Position numbers and translations under genes: made by a program
Assembly: GCF_013410875.1 (NCBI RefSeq)
Contig: NZ_JACCCU010000001.1
Location: forward strand, 1,860,001-1,924,000
Origin: Tunturiibacter empetritectus
Lineage (GTDB): Bacteria; Acidobacteriota; Terriglobia; Terriglobales; Acidobacteriaceae
DNA length: 64,000 bases
Direction: 5' to 3'
The notes under the pieces: model-generated
What the model was told of the DNA's origin: nothing
What the model saw: the letters and a program-made list of their open reading frames with translations, nothing else
Database searches by the model: none
In this document: positions 63,733 to 64,000 of the stretch, in pieces
Layout of the letters: every line of letters begins with the position of its first letter
How positions within the stretch are numbered: position 1 is the stretch's first letter

Positions 63733-64000
63733 ATGGCAGTGCCAGTCTCGCAAGCCTGGACGGTTGCAACTTATGTTTTGAAGCAGAAGCTGATGGGCCG
63801 GAAGAAGTATCCGCTCGTGCTAATGCTGGAGCCGCTGTTTCGCTGCAACCTGGCGTGCGCCGGCTGCGGAAAGATTCAGTATCCGGCGCACATTCTAAAG
63901 TCGGAGCTTTCGCCAGAGGATTGCTTCAAGGCTGTGGAAGAGTGCGGGACGCCGATGGTTTCGATTCCCGGTGGGGAACCGTTGCTGCATCCTCAGATGC
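63733..64000 (+). CDS. hpnH: Hopanoid biosynthesis radical SAM protein HpnH, 3' partial
   Basis: The first 89 residues of a radical SAM enzyme that attaches the adenosyl group to hopene to start extended hopanoid side chains. The cluster motif is C38-x3-C42-x2-C45 ([20 protein letters not shown]), and the SAM-binding GGEP follows ([14 protein letters not shown]). An excellent GGAGGAG precedes the ATG. The gene runs off the right edge of the window. Its place right after shc supports the assignment. Confidence 0.95.
   Translation, partial: MAVPVSQAWTVATYVLKQKLMGRKKYPLVLMLEPLFRCNLACAGCGKIQYPAHILKSELSPEDCFKAVEECGTPMVSIPGGEPLLHPQM

Noticed and set aside
1..64000. CRISPR arrays, tRNA or rRNA genes, phage or transposase genes
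   Set aside because: Looked for regularly spaced repeats, T-loop-like GGTTCGAATCC sequences and transposase or integrase motifs; none was convincing.

Overview
The window is GC-rich bacterial chromosome with tightly packed genes. It looks like a flagellated member of the Acidobacteriota, probably family Acidobacteriaceae (Edaphobacter, Granulicella or Terriglobus relatives). That placement is inferred from gene content: a TolC-like protein with a glycine-rich insertion, a YyaL-type thioredoxin protein, a DUF1800/DUF1501 pair, a fused E1 dehydrogenase, an ispH-shc-hpnH hopanoid block and a GspE-N-like protein with a Cys cluster. No rRNA, tRNA, CRISPR array, transposase or integrase was seen.

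Layout. (1) 1-15576, plus strand: a flagellar operon, fliI (5' end outside the window)-fliJ-fliK-flgD-flgE-fliL-SpoA protein-fliO-fliP-fliQ-fliR-flhB-flhA-fliA-fliM-fliN-GspE-N/MshEN-like gene, closed by a terminator. Many junctions overlap or nearly touch. (2) 15646-26620, mostly minus strand: a peptidoglycan-binding protein, a Do-type protease, an EamA permease, an amidohydrolase, a TetR-SDR pair sharing an operator-like repeat, a secreted Pro/Tyr-rich protein, an M20 peptidase and truA. (3) 27096-44142: a TolC-family protein, a YyaL-like protein, an MscS channel, a small secreted protein, a subtilisin, a K+-independent-type proton pyrophosphatase, a fused E1 alpha-beta dehydrogenase and the Tat-exported DUF1501 / DUF1800 pair. 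(4) 44428-52905: DoxX, an alpha/beta-hydrolase fold protein, a Rieske protein, a 44-residue His-rich secreted peptide, carA, carB, a membrane protein and a DapA-like protein without the DapA catalytic residues. (5) 52908-58377, minus strand: a complete Tol-Pal operon, tolQ-tolR-tolA/tonB-like-tolB-pal-cpoB. (6) 58544-64000, plus strand: recN, a 51-residue Cys-rich metallothionein-like gene, ispH, shc and the start of hpnH, so the last three link isoprenoid precursor synthesis to hopanoid formation and side-chain addition.

The most interesting non-coding signal is a family of four ~60-100 base elements lying directly after stop codons (31966, 33468, 33656 inverted, 40242). Two short stems inside them change by compensating base changes between copies, which points to selection on an RNA structure. 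A second element type at 21248-21350 has terminal inverted repeats and nested palindromes. Other points worth a second look are an apparent ATA start behind an ideal Shine-Dalgarno in the tolA-like gene, two small genes below usual gene-calling length, the DapA-like pseudoenzyme and a hydrolase without its nucleophile serine.
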